Assembly (NCBI RefSeq): GCF_901709675.1
Contig: NC_051100.1
Coordinates: 3,100,001-3,164,000, forward strand
DNA length: 64,000 nt
Direction: 5' to 3'
DNA from: Syngnathus acus
Lineage: Eukaryota; Chordata; Actinopteri; Syngnathiformes; Syngnathidae
This document shows, in pieces, positions 29,221 to 42,540 of the stretch. Every line of letters begins with the position of its first letter. Position 1 is the first letter of the stretch. The notes below the pieces were generated by a model. The model was not told the origin of the DNA and searched no databases. It saw only the letters and a program-made list of their open reading frames with translations. The translations under genes were made by a program, and so were the position numbers.

Positions 29221-30299
29221 TGGATATTTTTTTTCCTCCCCTCCTCGCCCACCAAAAATAATCTGCCAGGCCGAGTTCCAGGCAGGATTATGATGCAGTT
29301 TAGAGTGAGAGGTTTAATCAACGAGTGTGGCAGTATTTGCACGGCAACACATCTTACCTTGCCTTTTCTCTCTTTGGCCTTAATAATGAGCTTGCACTTG
29401 GAAGTCTCCCCCTCTCGCACTGTTTCTATTGCACCTGTAAAAACACACACACGTCACATATCCTAATCCGATTTGCACTTAATCGTGACGGGGATTAGCG
29501 CCGATGTTACATTAGTTTTTCCCGCGCCAAAGTTCACCTTTCAGTAAGCTTGGCACATGTTTTTTTTTCTTTTTAAGGGCAGACACTTTTTCTCACTTGA
29601 AAAAAAATCACATAAGGAGCTTTTAATGTTTCATGCTCAGATTTTGTTTTTGAATAATTAATGCAAAGGAGTTGGGATTGTTTGTCCACTTGTATAATCT
29701 TAGAGGTAAAAAAAAAAAAGCCAAAAGCCTCTTTTAAATGAGGAATACAAGATCCCGAGATTTGTTCAAAACTGCTGAGTCGCTATCCCTAATCTAGTGG
29801 CCATCCCTCGCGGAAGCTAGCTACTCCAAATATCTCCATTTGCTGTCATTGAAAGCAAGCGATTCAGCAAAATTCCAAAGTGTCGACGACATAGAATTAG
29901 AAACGCAATATTTGGAGTCAGATGATTTGCCAAGTCGTCATTTTTTCTTTCCCCCCCCTCCTTTGTGTGACAATACAGTCGACAAAGTATAATCAATTTC
30001 TCTGTCATGTCATTACAATAGTTTGATTCTCGGTTGCACATGAAGATTGATGTTTTACGACAGAGATGATGTTGCCCCGCCCCCCCCCCGCCTACACGAT
30101 CAGCGTGGGCGGAGCTTCCCTGCCGTCCAATCGCAACCGGCTTTTTCAAGCACGCTCGTCCCCCCCGTCTAATTTTCTTCGAATCCCCCTCAGAAAGCGA
30201 ATCCGCCTACGCAAGATAAACACAAGGTCCCCAAAAAACCAAACGTATCCTCCGTCTTCCATGTCAACATCCTGCCAAATAAAAAAATGAATATCCACC

Positions 30300-31060
30300 T
30301 TTCAAACAAAGGTATGCCTGGGAGTGTGGACCTCATTTCAAGCACAATTAACTTGAAATGGAGTGCTGCAAGATCAATAGTCCCCAGTTGATCCAGAGGG
30401 AGCTGTCAGTCTATGGAAATGGCACACATATGGTAATATCCCCAGCTTAACAACAATTTAGAGGATTTACTGTTGCTGTTTTCAGACCCACATGAATAAC
30501 AAACAGTGGGCCACCCCCTGGGAACCATTTTGTTTTATCCCGGCTTCAATTAATCTTTAAGGGGGAGGATACCATTCGGGGGAAATGGCAGGGGGGGGGG
30601 GGTACAAAGAGGGCGTTTGTAAAGCTCAAAAGCTATATTGCTAATTATGGATATCACAAATAAACGATCAGCTAATGCAAATGTGTTTAGGTTGGTGTGT
30701 GTGTGTTCCGGTATCGCAAGGGTTTATTTTCTAATTGGGTCACGTTGGAACAAACGCGTTTGGATTTCGCCTCTTGGACATTTTAGTTCGCTGTAAACTA
30801 GAAACCTGTGGCAGAAAGACAAGTGGCGTTATTCCATGATGCCAAATGGGTCCGGCGCAGGTAGCCGGCCGGGGATGGTCAGGGCAGACGGCGCCGCTGC
30901 TGTCACCCATCTGATTGAAGCCAATTCACAATTGATTTACCCCGACCGGGCGATTGATGAAGTCCGTTCGCATTAAACCGCGGCGGACATGCACTTTGCA
31001 GAGTTGCTATTGGAATTGACTTTTGTGTGTAGCCGTCAGCTCAAGCCAGGTGGGAAATTG
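30300..31060. promoter_or_regulatory. Candidate regulatory region
   Basis: Two unique-looking blocks, 30300-30570 and 30840-31050, lie either side of a G-run near 30591. The first holds CACATATG, AACAATTTAG and CTTCAATTAATCTTTAA; the second CCAATTCACAATTGATTTA. Function is inferred from composition and motif content only. Confidence 0.25.
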
Positions 31061-31329
31061 AGTTACAAAGCGCACGTATGAGATGGATTGATGGACTCTA
31101 CGACGGCCTTACCATTTGTATCTGCCTTTTATCACCGAAGAACTAAAAAGAACTGGGCTACTTTGGGAAATATCGACAACCAGAGTCCTATTGAATTCTT
31201 CTGGAAATTCTTCCTTTTGCTCCTCAGCCAGGAGCAAAAGCTCAGGGGATTCTCCGTGCTGGATCTCAGGGAGTGCGGTAAACCAAATCTAAATTGCCAC
31301 AATCATTTCAACCCGTGTAGTTGATGAAC

Positions 31330-33420
31330 AAGAGGTGATGTTGATAAAGAAATGAATGAATAGGGAAGGGGGGGGGGCAGCGTTCGGGCCTGCCTTTATC
31401 ATGTAAATAAGGAGACTTGGGACTGCGCTGGGAGCGCAATTCCCCAGCCGCCGTTTGGGCCAAATACAACTTTCCTGTGCTTTAGGGCCACAATGAGAAA
31501 TGTATTTGGAGCCTTCAGTTTTAATTTTGTCCGAATGGCAGCAAAGCGGCACTGGGGACCTCATCTCCTGACTGCTACTGGCGGCAGAGAAGGAGGTGGG
31601 GGGGGGGGGGGGGGACCTCGCTCGCTCTGCTATACATCTAAACGCTTCCACAAGCCCCATCACGGCGTCTTTGCTTTCCCAGTGAGAAAAAAAGCCTCTC
31701 GCACAGCTGTAGCATGTGATTCATGACAATCACCACCAGTGCATCAGTTTGCTTATTATGTCTTTAAAAAAAAAACTCTGTCCCAAAGTGCACAAGGGGG
31801 GAAAAGAATCCACGGAAGAGGCGCTGGCTTGAAATTGACAGCTGTTATTGCGCGGTGCCATCTGGTACATTTGTCAGGGAACAGAAAAGGGTTAATATTC
31901 TATGATGTGTGGAAGCAGTGGCACAGCCAGAGCGAGAGACGGCGTGCCAGAAACCGATTGAGAGACGCCCACAGCATTAGCGTGGCACCATAGCGGCCAA
32001 TCGGGCTCATTTAATGGGTCAAAACAGTTGGGAGGCTGCCAGAAGCCACAGCAGCAGAATTCCTGGAAAGTGCAGAAAAAAGGAACAATTCTAGCGGTGC
32101 AGTTTTGAATCATCGCAATTCTGCAGTGTTACATTCCGCTTTGAAAAAATCCTCCACTTGGGATTTTTGCGTTTGCCTGTGTCAGAGTCTCCCCCTGCAA
32201 AAGTGCCATTATTCATTGACCGCGGATGTAAATGGGTCCAAACAATGGGACCGCACGTGCTGTGGGCATAGCGATCGCCCCTGAAGAGCACAAGGGCTGC
32301 TGAAATTAATGGGCCTCCTGTGGCTTAAATAAGCAGTGGCAAAATAAGCCTAAATGTCCCCCAATTGCATCAGACACAAGCGAGGACTAAGAATCTAAAC
32401 AGTGGGGACTTTTAGTTATTTCTAATTTTGTTGGTGTTTTTGGAGAAAGCACAGTTTTGACTTCTAAAGATGGCGGAAGTTTTTTGAAGGACGTGGGAAG
32501 AATGCGTAGAAGTCGAAACAATGCCCATTTTAGCTAAGACCTCCCATATGGGCTCATATGCCCCAAACCGTCACAATTGGGGGGGGGACAAAAATATGGC
32601 TGTAAATATGCTCCTTGGCTTGAGGACACACGCTTTTGTCATTCTGGAAGCTGGTAAACAGAATGGCCCAGCATTTAAAGAGAGCGGCAGGGGGTAAATT
32701 AGTGCTCCGAGATGAATTATCATACAATTAAGGATGCTAGGAAATGCCCAAACAAAATTTGGAAGCAAAGACCGGCTTGACTTTGAGCAGAATTTCTCTG
32801 GGCATTTGCGCTGGCTGTTACTCCATCTTGGTTCCTTGCGTTGCGAGTTGTGTGGCGTGATGAGCCCGCTGAGGTGGTCAATAATCTATTACAGCGCACG
32901 CTCCCTCAGCAGAGTGACAAATGTCTGTCAGGAGAAAAGACCCTCGGAGGTCACAACTGTGCTCCTGACCTCTGATTGGCTGCTGCATTTTGTTTTTTTG
33001 TCTTCCAGGCCGCCTTACTCTTTATCGAAACATGCAGATTTCCAAAAGTTAAATGACCTTTCCAAGTGCTCGCACTTCTGTATTGGCTGCGCCGCATCCA
33101 TGTTATGGTAATCAGAGTGGACATTTACCATTTAAAAGTCAAATCAATAGCGAATTAAATTTTTTAGCAATGCAAGCTACACTTGGAATCACCGGTAATG
33201 AATCTTGACAGAGTCTGGTTACATTGTTCTCGCGTCACTTTGCCCCGGGACACAAAAACTGCTTGGACCTACTGACTGCCTATAATTGTAATGATTCAAA
33301 TGAGTTTTATTAGCATTGGATTTAATGTGCATCTATGCCTGCTAGGCAGGATCCTCATCTCTCCAAAACTATGACTTTTCATGAAAAAAAGTTGAAAGTA
33401 TATTTGAACAATTATAGGTT
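31330..33420. promoter_or_regulatory. Long unique-looking non-coding block
   Basis: About 2 kb with few repeats apart from G-runs near 31602 and 32580. It contains TGAAATTAATGGGCC, CCCAATTGCATCAG and ATTTACCATTTAAAAG. No splice-consistent coding sequence was found. It may contain several enhancers. Confidence 0.22.
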
Positions 33421-33893
33421 TTAAGATTGAAGAACGTTGATTTATTTGGTCATAGATTTTCACCTACTACGTGTGCCCCCCCCACACTAAATGGGGAAAC
33501 AGTGGCCAAATACAAACCATTAAGGACCACTTCTTGGGGGACCACGGTTGAGGAAAAACTGCCTGAGCACAAAGACGGGATACTGCTCGCCTCTCCGACG
33601 TAACTGTTGATCAAGTGGAAATTAAGTGCGCCTGAATGACATGCCATGGGAAGAATGTGTACGCTTGCCTTTTAATAGACTTACAACTGATTTGACCTCT
33701 AAAGCCGGTGAAGCCTCCCCTGGGATGGCCTCAGGCAAAGACACACACACACATGCACATGCACACGTGCGCGCTCACAAATGCATGCAAAGCTACAGGG
33801 GGGGGGGGGGCTCTTATGTTGAACACCCCTGAAGTCATGCAATTTAGGTGTAACATGCGTTTTGCTTTTTCTTCAGCTTTTGGGTGATTATTT

Positions 33894-33969
33894 TCCATCC
33901 ATCCATCCATCCATCCATCCATCCATCCATCCATCCATCCATCCATCCATCCATCCATCCATCCATCCC
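33894..33969. repeat. (CCAT)n microsatellite
   Basis: About 18 near-perfect copies of the tetranucleotide ATCC. It creates artificial Met-Asp-Gly-Trp open frames on the minus strand. A CA-rich stretch (33739-33780) and a G-run near 33799 lie shortly before it. Confidence 0.95.
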
Positions 33970-34559
33970 TCCGACCAGGAATTGTGAAAATTTAATTCCC
34001 CGCCATATTTGATCCCACAGGTTCCTATAATACGTAAAAAAAATAAAAAAAGAAGCAGTTCCCTGTGTGTAAATTTTGGCAGAAAAAAATGCAAATTGCC
34101 GAGACAGAATAAGACAGACAAAAGGCCCCGCAGATTAAGGAAGCAGCGACTGTTGAATGAGCTCGCTCTGCCGATGCATGGGCCGCGGCGACAAAGCCCG
34201 ATTAGGCCCGTCTCTGTGCAGTCAGGGAGGCTGCGGCAACAATGCGGGCCGCTTCCTCTTCATAACAACGGGCCTTCCTGTCTGACCCGCTAACCTCTTG
34301 TCAGCAACAATATGCGTCGCATGGCACGCCGATGCCCTGACAGGCGCTTCCCTACCTTGCTTCGTTTGCCTCCCTCCTCCCTTCCCTTCAAGTCCCTAGT
34401 TTACACTTTTTTGCTTTAAATTGATTTACAGTATATGTAAACAGTTGTACTTACCTCAAATCATTAAGTTCAATTAATATTTTTTAAGTTGCTGTTTTGA
34501 ATGATACCGTTGTTTAAAAAAAAAAAAAAACTTGTTTTCACGCTATCGATTGGAGAAAC

Positions 34560-34780
34560 AAAGAAAAGATGGACATTTCAGCGCAAAGCGTTGAACTAAT
34601 TGAGCTGTTAATTAAGCTAGTGCATCAGGGACTTTAATTAATTGCATTAGGATGGGCTGTGAAAAAATCACGTGTAAACACTCCGGCAATTTTGACAAGT
34701 CCTGTTCTGTAAATTGCCATTTAGAAGAATTCATTTCTTTCGGATTTTAGCTAATGACCTACCTGAGAAATTAGTTCTAG
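34560..34780. promoter_or_regulatory. Candidate enhancer: dense homeodomain-site cluster
   Basis: Within 34595-34650 there are CTAATTGAG, GTTAATTAAG and TTTAATTAATTGCATTAG, at least five TAAT/ATTA cores in 56 bp. The surrounding sequence is non-repetitive. Confidence 0.35.
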
Positions 34781-34799
34781 CTTTACATGCTAACGCACT

Positions 34800-36480
34800 T
34801 AGCTTCAATTTGTCAGCTTTTTCTGTTTTTACAATGTAGTGGTTAGCCTTTTTTATTTTTTTTATTTTACTCGGCTGTTTAAAAATGTTACAATTTTACA
34901 TAACGTTTAACATACACAGACAAAAAAGTGTTGGCGCTAGCCACTAGCTAGCTTGTAAGCTAACCGATGTAGGCCTTCATGAACTGCTCAATATTGTGTG
35001 CAAATACAGTTTTAGGCAGCTCAGTATATACATTTACCAAACATTATTTATCAAAATCCACTTTATTACAGTCACCTGCTGCACAATAAAGACAACAGAA
35101 CCGAGATAAACACTGCTGAGAAATCGGCCTTTTTTTCTTTCTTCTCGTGCAGTTTGATGTGACTTTGGCAGATGGTTCCTGCTGCGATCAAATCCTGCCA
35201 GGAAACAGCAACGCCGTATCCGAAGTAAACAATTAAACTGCTTTTCCAGTTAAACCAGATTTAATTAGCTTTTCTTACTCGCGTCCCACATTCCATCTGG
35301 TGTAGCCGAGCTTCTCGTAGTGAGACTTGCAACGCCGTTCTCCCCCCACCCTCTGTGCTGTCTTTTATTTTTACTGGTTCGAAGTCAGCCTTTGTCTGAT
35401 GTTGTTGGGGGGGGGGGGGCAGCGGGGGGTATTGTCTACATATTAAGTGAGGTTCCGTCCAGGCTTCGGCAGCATCTTGACTCCCCTAAGCTGTGGAGCA
35501 GCTGAGGTTAAGTGGTCTCCTCGCTCATGGCACCCATCTTCTTCTTGTCCGTGACAGCTGGGGACCAGACTGTTGCCATAGATACGCTCTCCACCCACCG
35601 GTCAACTGCTCATTTATTTGAAATCAACACTCAAGCGCTGTATGTTAGCTAATAGTGCCCCGTTTACAAAAGTCTACCAAAGTGTGCAGGGGGGGGGAGT
35701 GGGATAATCATTGAAATTCACTTCTTGATGCACCCTCTGAGGTTTAATTGGTATTTATGAGAAGCAATCATGAAAAATACAAAGTCAGTTTTTGGATCAG
35801 TAAAACTAAATTTGAGTGAGTGTAGTTGACTGCGTTTCTTTCTTTTTTTTTCTTTTTCTTTTCCGCATAAATTGCTAAACTCTTCACTGGCGGCAGAAGG
35901 AATCCAAGAGATAAGTCAGTGATCAGGAAAATCATTTCAAATGAAATTTTCCAATAACACACCCCACGGGGCAATGTTTTGTGTGCTAGCTTATAAAATG
36001 ACACTAAACGTCTATTGCTGCTTGCAGAAAATGTTACAAGTTAACAATTGAACTTGAATTTTTTTCAAGACAATTTAAAAGTGATCACATGAGTGAAAGA
36101 AAAAAAAAAACATTTTAGAATTGACAAGTTTCATATCAAATGGTTGAAATCTATTTTGGCTCCTAACTTTCATGCAGCTATTCTACCATACAACATATTA
36201 TTTGTGTACTACGCCAGATTTGGCAGTATAGTCCAAAACTTAAAGATGTAAATTCTTACATCAAGGTCAAATAAATGCCTTTCAAAATCTGAAACAAAAG
36301 TTAAGCACAAAGAAATCAGGAAAACTAAAATAATATGAAACAATTTTCGCCACCATCAAGTACTCCACTCTCCTCTGTTTTTCCAGCAGTTATCTTCAAA
36401 CCCATATTTAGAAAGAAATGATTGAATTTACTTTACAAGGGTGCTAACTGACCCATAAGACGGCAGAAATCTGCATGAGA
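34800..36480. other. Non-coding; AT-rich with one TAAT-rich patch
   Basis: No gene is seen. A patch at 35224-35275 contains AACAATTAAAC and ATTTAATTAGC. A G-run lies near 35406, and a T-rich run near 35842. Confidence 0.4.
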
Positions 36481-37320
36481 CAATGAGGAGGAAACCATCC
36501 AGGACCCCTGACCGGCAGGCTGATATTAGAGGACATTTGTTCGACAATATTGTCGCCTCCTGGTTTCTCCAAGGCTTGCGCCTCAGCACAGAAGGCGCAG
36601 GCAGATATTTGGGCAGCAGCCAAAGCTTTTTCCTCTGCTAGCGAGCCACCCCGCTAGAGCTGCAGGTGCCGGAATGGACTCCCCACCGCTTCCTAGCGCA
36701 GCTCGGGACCTCACGGGCTGATGGAACAAATGCCGGTCGAGGGAAAATAAACTTATCTCATTTGGATGACAACACGCCGCCTCGGGCGATGTCATTGCGC
36801 CACTTTTCAGTCTCCGAGATCGCGTCGGATCCAATTTTAGCATACTCGCTATCATATCTCCATACATCAACGCATTCCGATAAATCTACACGCTTGCCCA
36901 TTACGAGTTCAAGCTAAATTGAGAAATGGGTAAAAAATGACCGTGCACTTGAAGCCTTTGGGAGACTGAGCTATTTTCCATGGAGGGGAGCTCCTCTCGC
37001 TGACCTGGCCCTGACCCCCTCGGGGTGAACCCCATCACGGAGAGGTGTTAGCCTGCCGCCCGGCGTGATGGATCACCCCTCGGATCCTTGTAATCTAGCA
37101 ATCACAGCCAATCACCGCTACGCTCTCTGTTACTATAATGATCTGCAATGATTCAGGCCCGCAGTATTCAGATGATGGATGAGGGGCTCACGCGGGGTCC
37201 TCAGAGAGACGGTGAGTCAGACCGGATAGAGCTGCGACTCAAAGCCTATCGACAGCGTCGGCGCTTTCAATAGTTGTTCACATCTTTATCCTAATGAAGT
37301 GGAGATATTTAACCCTGGTG
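36480..37320. promoter_or_regulatory. Candidate enhancer with SOX-type palindrome
   Basis: A unique-looking block of moderate GC. It contains the perfect 14-bp palindrome CGACAATATTGTCG at 36542-36555, which places two ACAAT SOX-type half sites head to head. No coding exon is supported. Confidence 0.3.
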
Positions 37321-37347
37321 GTCTTAAAAATGATGTTTAAGGTGACA

Positions 37348-37363
37348 CCCCCCCCCCCCCCCC
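37348..37363. repeat. Poly(C) tract
   Basis: Sixteen C residues. A second C-run of similar length follows near 37880. Confidence 0.9.
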
Positions 37364-38151
37364 GCCACATTGTCTAAGCGTTTTTTTGCCAGATGATATG
37401 GTAATTTCGATGACCTTATATTGAGCTGGGATACTCCCACGTATAGGGTAAAAGGAGGGTGATGAACTCGGCAAGAAAGAGAAGGCAGAGATTTCATTTG
37501 CATGTCTTTTCGTTGAATTGCACTCATTTGCATGGAACGACGTTTTGTAACAGTGGAAGGAAAGTATCAAGGTTTTAAGATAAGTGAAAGCGTCACCCAG
37601 AGTCTCACTTGTTGGGTCACATTTTTATTGGCTAATTGAAATAAAGGCAATTATCGTTTAACGATTTGTTTTGCGGTATATAGACTTTGTATATTATGGT
37701 AAGATTTGGTAAGAATTTCATCAGCCTTGTATCATGGGAAGCCAGCTGCGCATTGTATCTCTGTAATACATGCGGCGTGTGCGTCATGCCTCGGATTTGG
37801 GTGAGGCCGTCACGAGCTCGCGAGTGCATGCATCACGGAGCAGGGCTTCTCATCCAAACCCCACCCCAAAAACCCGGTGCCCCCCCCCCCCCCCCCTCCC
37901 CGGTGCGGGGGAATTACTGGGTCTCTCCCAGCTCCTGGTAACCCCTTCATTATCCACACACCAATGAGTCCAGATCCGATTCAGGCTTTCTCGAAGGTGG
38001 GAGGGGAGGAATGGAAATTGGGAGTCAGCGGCTTGTAGTCCATGGCGTGTTAACAATGAAAAAAAAAATTGCCCTTAATGGTTGAATGTTTGGTCTGGAG
38101 AAAAAGTCCTTATTTTTATTTATCTTCTCTGATCTGGATGTCTGTTTAGCA

Positions 38152-38470
38152 CATGGGTGTCAAACTCTGACCCGTGGGCCAACTTTGGCCCGGAGTGTAA
38201 TTATATTTGGCCCGCGAAGACAAATTGTGCATCGACTTTGTGCCAATGCAAAAATTGCAAATTGACTTCACTTTTATAGAGATGTTGCTAGCAATTTTTA
38301 TTATCATTCATCTTTTAAAATAACAATTTTTACTAGTCTCTAATTTCAAAACAATTGATCAGTTTATGTAACCTATACTGTAAATAATTTGGGTCGACAG
38401 TCATAATGGCCCTCCGAAGGAAACTATGACTACGATGCGGCCCGCGACAAAAACGATTTTGACAGCAGAC
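38152..38470. mobile_element. hAT-type non-autonomous transposon relic (MITE)
   Basis: The left end GGTGTCAAACTCTGACCCGT and the reverse complement of the right end (GTCAAAATCGTTTTTGTCGC then GGGCCGCAT) are diverged terminal inverted repeats. The GTGTCAAACTC... CGGGCC ends and the internal CATAATGGCCCTCCGAAGGA are typical of abundant hAT-derived repeats in fish, as I remember them. There is no transposase frame. Target-site duplications are not clear. Confidence 0.6.
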
Positions 38471-38739
38471 TTAGCTTGCCGATTTGAATCTATACTTGAT
38501 TCTCTCCTTGAACGGTGCGATCTAGCGCAATTGTGCTCTTCCGCCGTCACCTTTCTCTCAATGTCCTCCGTTCACTTTTTAAATTAACCTCCTAATAGAC
38601 CTCATCTGTCCAGAGAGAGCCCATTAACCAAAGCCCTGCCTGCGTTCAAAGGGCCACAGACCCCACCCACCGCGAACCTGTCCCCCTCACTGGCCGTCAA
38701 ACAGAACCACTGTGAAACAAAAAAAAAAAAGTGCAGCAA

Positions 38740-39090
38740 TGCGGTGGGACCGCAATGATTTCATTATGTATCGTAATTACCAACTGGCCTTCTCTGATTT
38801 GCGGAATTAGCGGCCTTTAATTGCTTTATCACCTGGGCTTTCTGAGTACCGCAATGATTTGTTTTAAATGAGCTGCCACGAGATCGGGTCGGATTCTCTT
38901 CACCTGCAGCCCCTTTTGCCGAGGCGTTGGATTAAACCGTCTGCAAATGAAATCAACAGTGTCAGCCCCGGAAGCTCTGAAGATTTTTTTTTTTTTTTGC
39001 CGGCCACCAACAGGAAGCAGCTGTTAAAGAGAGGTTTTTTAAGTCCCGTAGGAGGTGGCGGCAGCTTTGGGACCGGAGCCCCTCAGTGTT
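38740..39090. promoter_or_regulatory. Candidate regulatory element
   Basis: Unique-looking sequence with TGATTTCATTATGTATCG, GTAATTACC and TTTAATTGC motifs. No coding evidence. Confidence 0.25.
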
Positions 39091-40489
39091 ACTGAAGCAA
39101 TCAGCATATTCTCGTATTAGAGGAGGAAAGGCGTGACAGTGTTTTCCAGGACGTCAGGGCGTATCATCAAAAGACATATTTTAATTAGACACATGCTAGT
39201 TCGTTACACCAAATGGATTAACATTGCTTGTCATGAGGGGGAGATATGTTTAACATTTCTGTCCGTTGGGGATCACGGTCTCGGTGTAACGAGACATCTT
39301 AAGTTGAAATTTTTAGATCTTGTTAGGAAGATTTAAAAAAAAGAAATGCTTTAAAACTTTATGAATTGGAAGCTTAACAATAAGCTATTAACAAGAGAAA
39401 CTTTCAGTGCCACTTAAATTGAACGTAAAGAATTCAAAGTTGTTTATTTAAATATGTGAATGCTTTGTTCGAAGTTGTTGAGGTTAATGCTAACGGAAAA
39501 TACAGAACGCCATAGACAGGCTAACGAATAGCATCTATGTGTCGATAGTGTCCAGAGTGCTTTTTTCCTTATTAAAATAAAAACAATACAAGAAATTGTT
39601 ATTTTCTTTGGAGGGAACGAATTAATGTCATTACCATTCATTTCAACGGGAAGAGATGATTTGAACTCTGTCAAGATACCGCTGCATTCTTTCACGGAAG
39701 CGTACATTCTCCCCCTCCATTAAAAGTTTCTTTGGGAAGGTTTCAACGCAAGTACATTTTCTGACGATGCGGCGAGTCGAGGTTCTGCATGACTGTTTGG
39801 ATCAAAGAGTAGTTATCTCGCCTATTGAGTTGTTCTCACCTCATGTCTTCTCTCATTATGGGGCGGACAACAGAAATTTCCCTCCATTATTCAGAACCCA
39901 ATCTTCTGGTCAACCGATAATCAGGCGAAATGCAAAAAAAAGACACATGCGCAAAAAAACCCAAAACAAATGGGCGGCTAAAATAGATAAATAAACGAAG
40001 GCAATAAAAACATGCATCTCCCGACAGTCATAGATACCCTGAAATTGATTTTCACCCTATTATAGTGAGAGAAGAGCTGAGGAACTGCTGCTTAGCCAGA
40101 GGTTCTACTAAATTACATTCACTTGGTGTGTGTGCAGTCAGCAATCAGTCAGCAATTTAAACTGGTGGCCATGTAAGCACATATTCATATGAATTGACTT
40201 TCTTTTCCTCCAGTGAATAAAATAATCCCCAATCTAGCGGATAGCGCTACATACATTTTGTACAACTTGTTTCCATCCGTACATGAATAACAGCTCATGT
40301 TCGAGAAGGTGTTTCCATAGTCGAGGCGAGAAATCGCCAGAGTATAACGGGATGGTTATTGACACGTAAACCCCCCCCCCGCGGTGATGTTTTTACTGTT
40401 GGTACGTACCAGGCGGGTTAACAACACCCTTGCAACGATAAGAGGATTTGCAGTTCGATAAGAGTCGGACGCTAGTGGTTAGTTCTGAT

Positions 40490-40740
40490 TATCAAAACAA
40501 AGGTTCCCATAAGAAATGATGGAAAGTGAATCAATCGGTTCCAGGTCCACAATTGACATTGCTAGATCTCGAAGCTGCCCAATTGATGCTTGCTGAAGTG
40601 AACCTTAGTAGGGTCTGCTTCTACGTTTTTCCCATTTTGTATACAAAACTTTGAGGTACGATTCTATTTTTGCCGTTTTCCCCTCCAATTCAATTTAATA
40701 ACAACGCGGAACCTTTCCCACAATCCCCTTTTCAGTCCGA
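40490..40740. repeat. Diverged dispersed repeat copy
   Basis: The part CCCATAAGAAATGATGG followed by AATCAATCGGTTCCAGG matches the pattern at 42378-42418 (CCCCATAGGAGATAATGGGA, then AATCCGTTCCAGA). Teleost genomes carry abundant repeats with an ATTAATCCGTTCCAGA-type core; family not named. Confidence 0.4.
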
Positions 40741-42089
40741 GCCATACTTTTAAGAACGTCATCGCTCGACCACGTCCGCACGTGCACACGGCGCCCTACT
40801 TTGCCAGTTCTTGATTAAAACGTTGACTTTTTGCAAGGTAATAACCTGATTAATGTAATTGAATGTAAAAGGGCGTAGCTCAGCAGCGCCGCTGATCACC
40901 GGAGATGGATTAGGAGAGAAGGCTTTCAAATTGAATACAGTTCTCCCTCCTCAGCCTGTTAATTGTGCCGTTTACCACTACCTGAGTCAGTGACCACTGC
41001 TATTTAGTCTCTCTAATGATGATGCACAGTCCGACCCAACCGCAGATAATTAAAAAAGCCTTTCCCCGCATCCACCTCCCATCTCTCTTCCCGTCTTGAC
41101 TTTGGTGCTTCATTGACAAGCCACACGAAGACGAGATATTGAGCTGTCCGCTTCGCAGAATGCCGGACAGCACGACTTTACCGTCCCTCTGATTACGATG
41201 CACATTTTTGGGGCGTTTTGCTTTGAGTGATGCTCGATCAAGTCAGGAAGAGCAAAAAGACAGTGGTGCCCGTTGACCAGACTTTTTAGTTGCCAGTCGT
41301 CATTGAGACGATTTTTGAACTTTGATTTGTTAGCATTGTATGGTGGCCGTCAACACGTCCCAACTTTCCTTCCCCATTCAGTCATTTGTAGACTAGTAGC
41401 AGAATTTTCAAATCTATTCTCCAGCTTGTATGGGTGCCTGTGAAATAGATATTTTAAATTGAATATTTTTTCAATATTTCAAACAAACAAATACTATTTT
41501 TAGTTTGTAGGTTGTAAATAATAACTACAAACGTGGAATATTGTTTTTTTAAAGCCAACACATGCGGCATTTAAAAAAATCAAATATTACTTTTGCTAAT
41601 TAATAACCAGATTGCATTTCTTTTTGCACAGTGTCCATGCTATCAAATTAAAAATGTTCTCTTTAAATGCACCCCGCCTGGCATCTCTATATGAGGCGCA
41701 CTTTAAACGCTCTAGTTGGTGAAGAGTTTTTGTGAATTTCCACCGCCTGCAGTTTCAAGCAAGTGCTGAAATAATTAGGGGGAGAAGGGAAAAAAAAAAA
41801 AAAAATCGGTGAACTTCCTTAAACCACAGCAGAGCAAAAAATAATAAAGGGAACGTGCGAGACAAAGGAAAGAGACCCCCACGGTGCCTGGGTCTCTGCT
41901 TCCTGTCATGAGTATTCCTTTGGGCTTTCATATGACAAAACGCAGAAAGTTCTTTAGTCCCTGTGCCTGTCACGATACACCCTCATAACCGCAGCTGTGT
42001 GTTTGTGTGCATGCCTCAGTGTGTGTGTGTGTTTTTTGCACTGGCATGTTGTCTTGCTGTCGTCTCTGTCAGCTCGTAGCATGGCACCT

Positions 42090-42140
42090 GCTCTCGTGTT
42101 TCTAATTAGTCTCATTTAATTAATTATATTCTACAGCACA
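42090..42140. promoter_or_regulatory. TAATTA-rich motif cluster
   Basis: TCTAATTAGTC and TTTAATTAATTATATT occur within 30 bp in otherwise unique sequence. Confidence 0.2.
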
Positions 42141-42319
42141 TCTCCTCGCAACTCGCGCTCGCTCGCCTCTTCAGCGGGATTCCTGGTGATCATGCTTATT
42201 TTTGAATTTTATATTTGGGACCTAAGAGAGTTGCTATTTTAGCTGTTAATCTGCAGCCTAGCGTGAAACACGATGCTGGCCAATCGGTGATTAGAGTTTC
42301 TTCTTGAAATCAGCGGCAG

Positions 42320-42540
42320 TTTGGCTTCTGTTACAAAAAAATCTGAACGAAAGCAAAAAACAAAGCAATATTCCCCATAGGAGATAATGGGAATCCAATG
42401 AATCCGTTCCAGACACCGCAAAATATTAACAAAAAAAGATATTATACACATTAAAAATTGTTTCACATACATGAAGCAAAGTGGGGGCGGGGATTAAAGG
42501 ATAAAATACGATTAAATAAAAAAACGTATTTCACGAGCTC
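42320..42540. repeat. Diverged dispersed repeat copy
   Basis: Second copy of the repeat at 40490, with the core CCCCATAGGAGATAATGGGA followed by ATGAATCCGTTCCAGACACC. AT-rich sequence follows. Confidence 0.45.

Noticed and set aside
33731-34121. Minus-strand frame with repeated Met-Asp-Gly-Trp
   Set aside because: Translation of the (CCAT)n microsatellite, not a gene.
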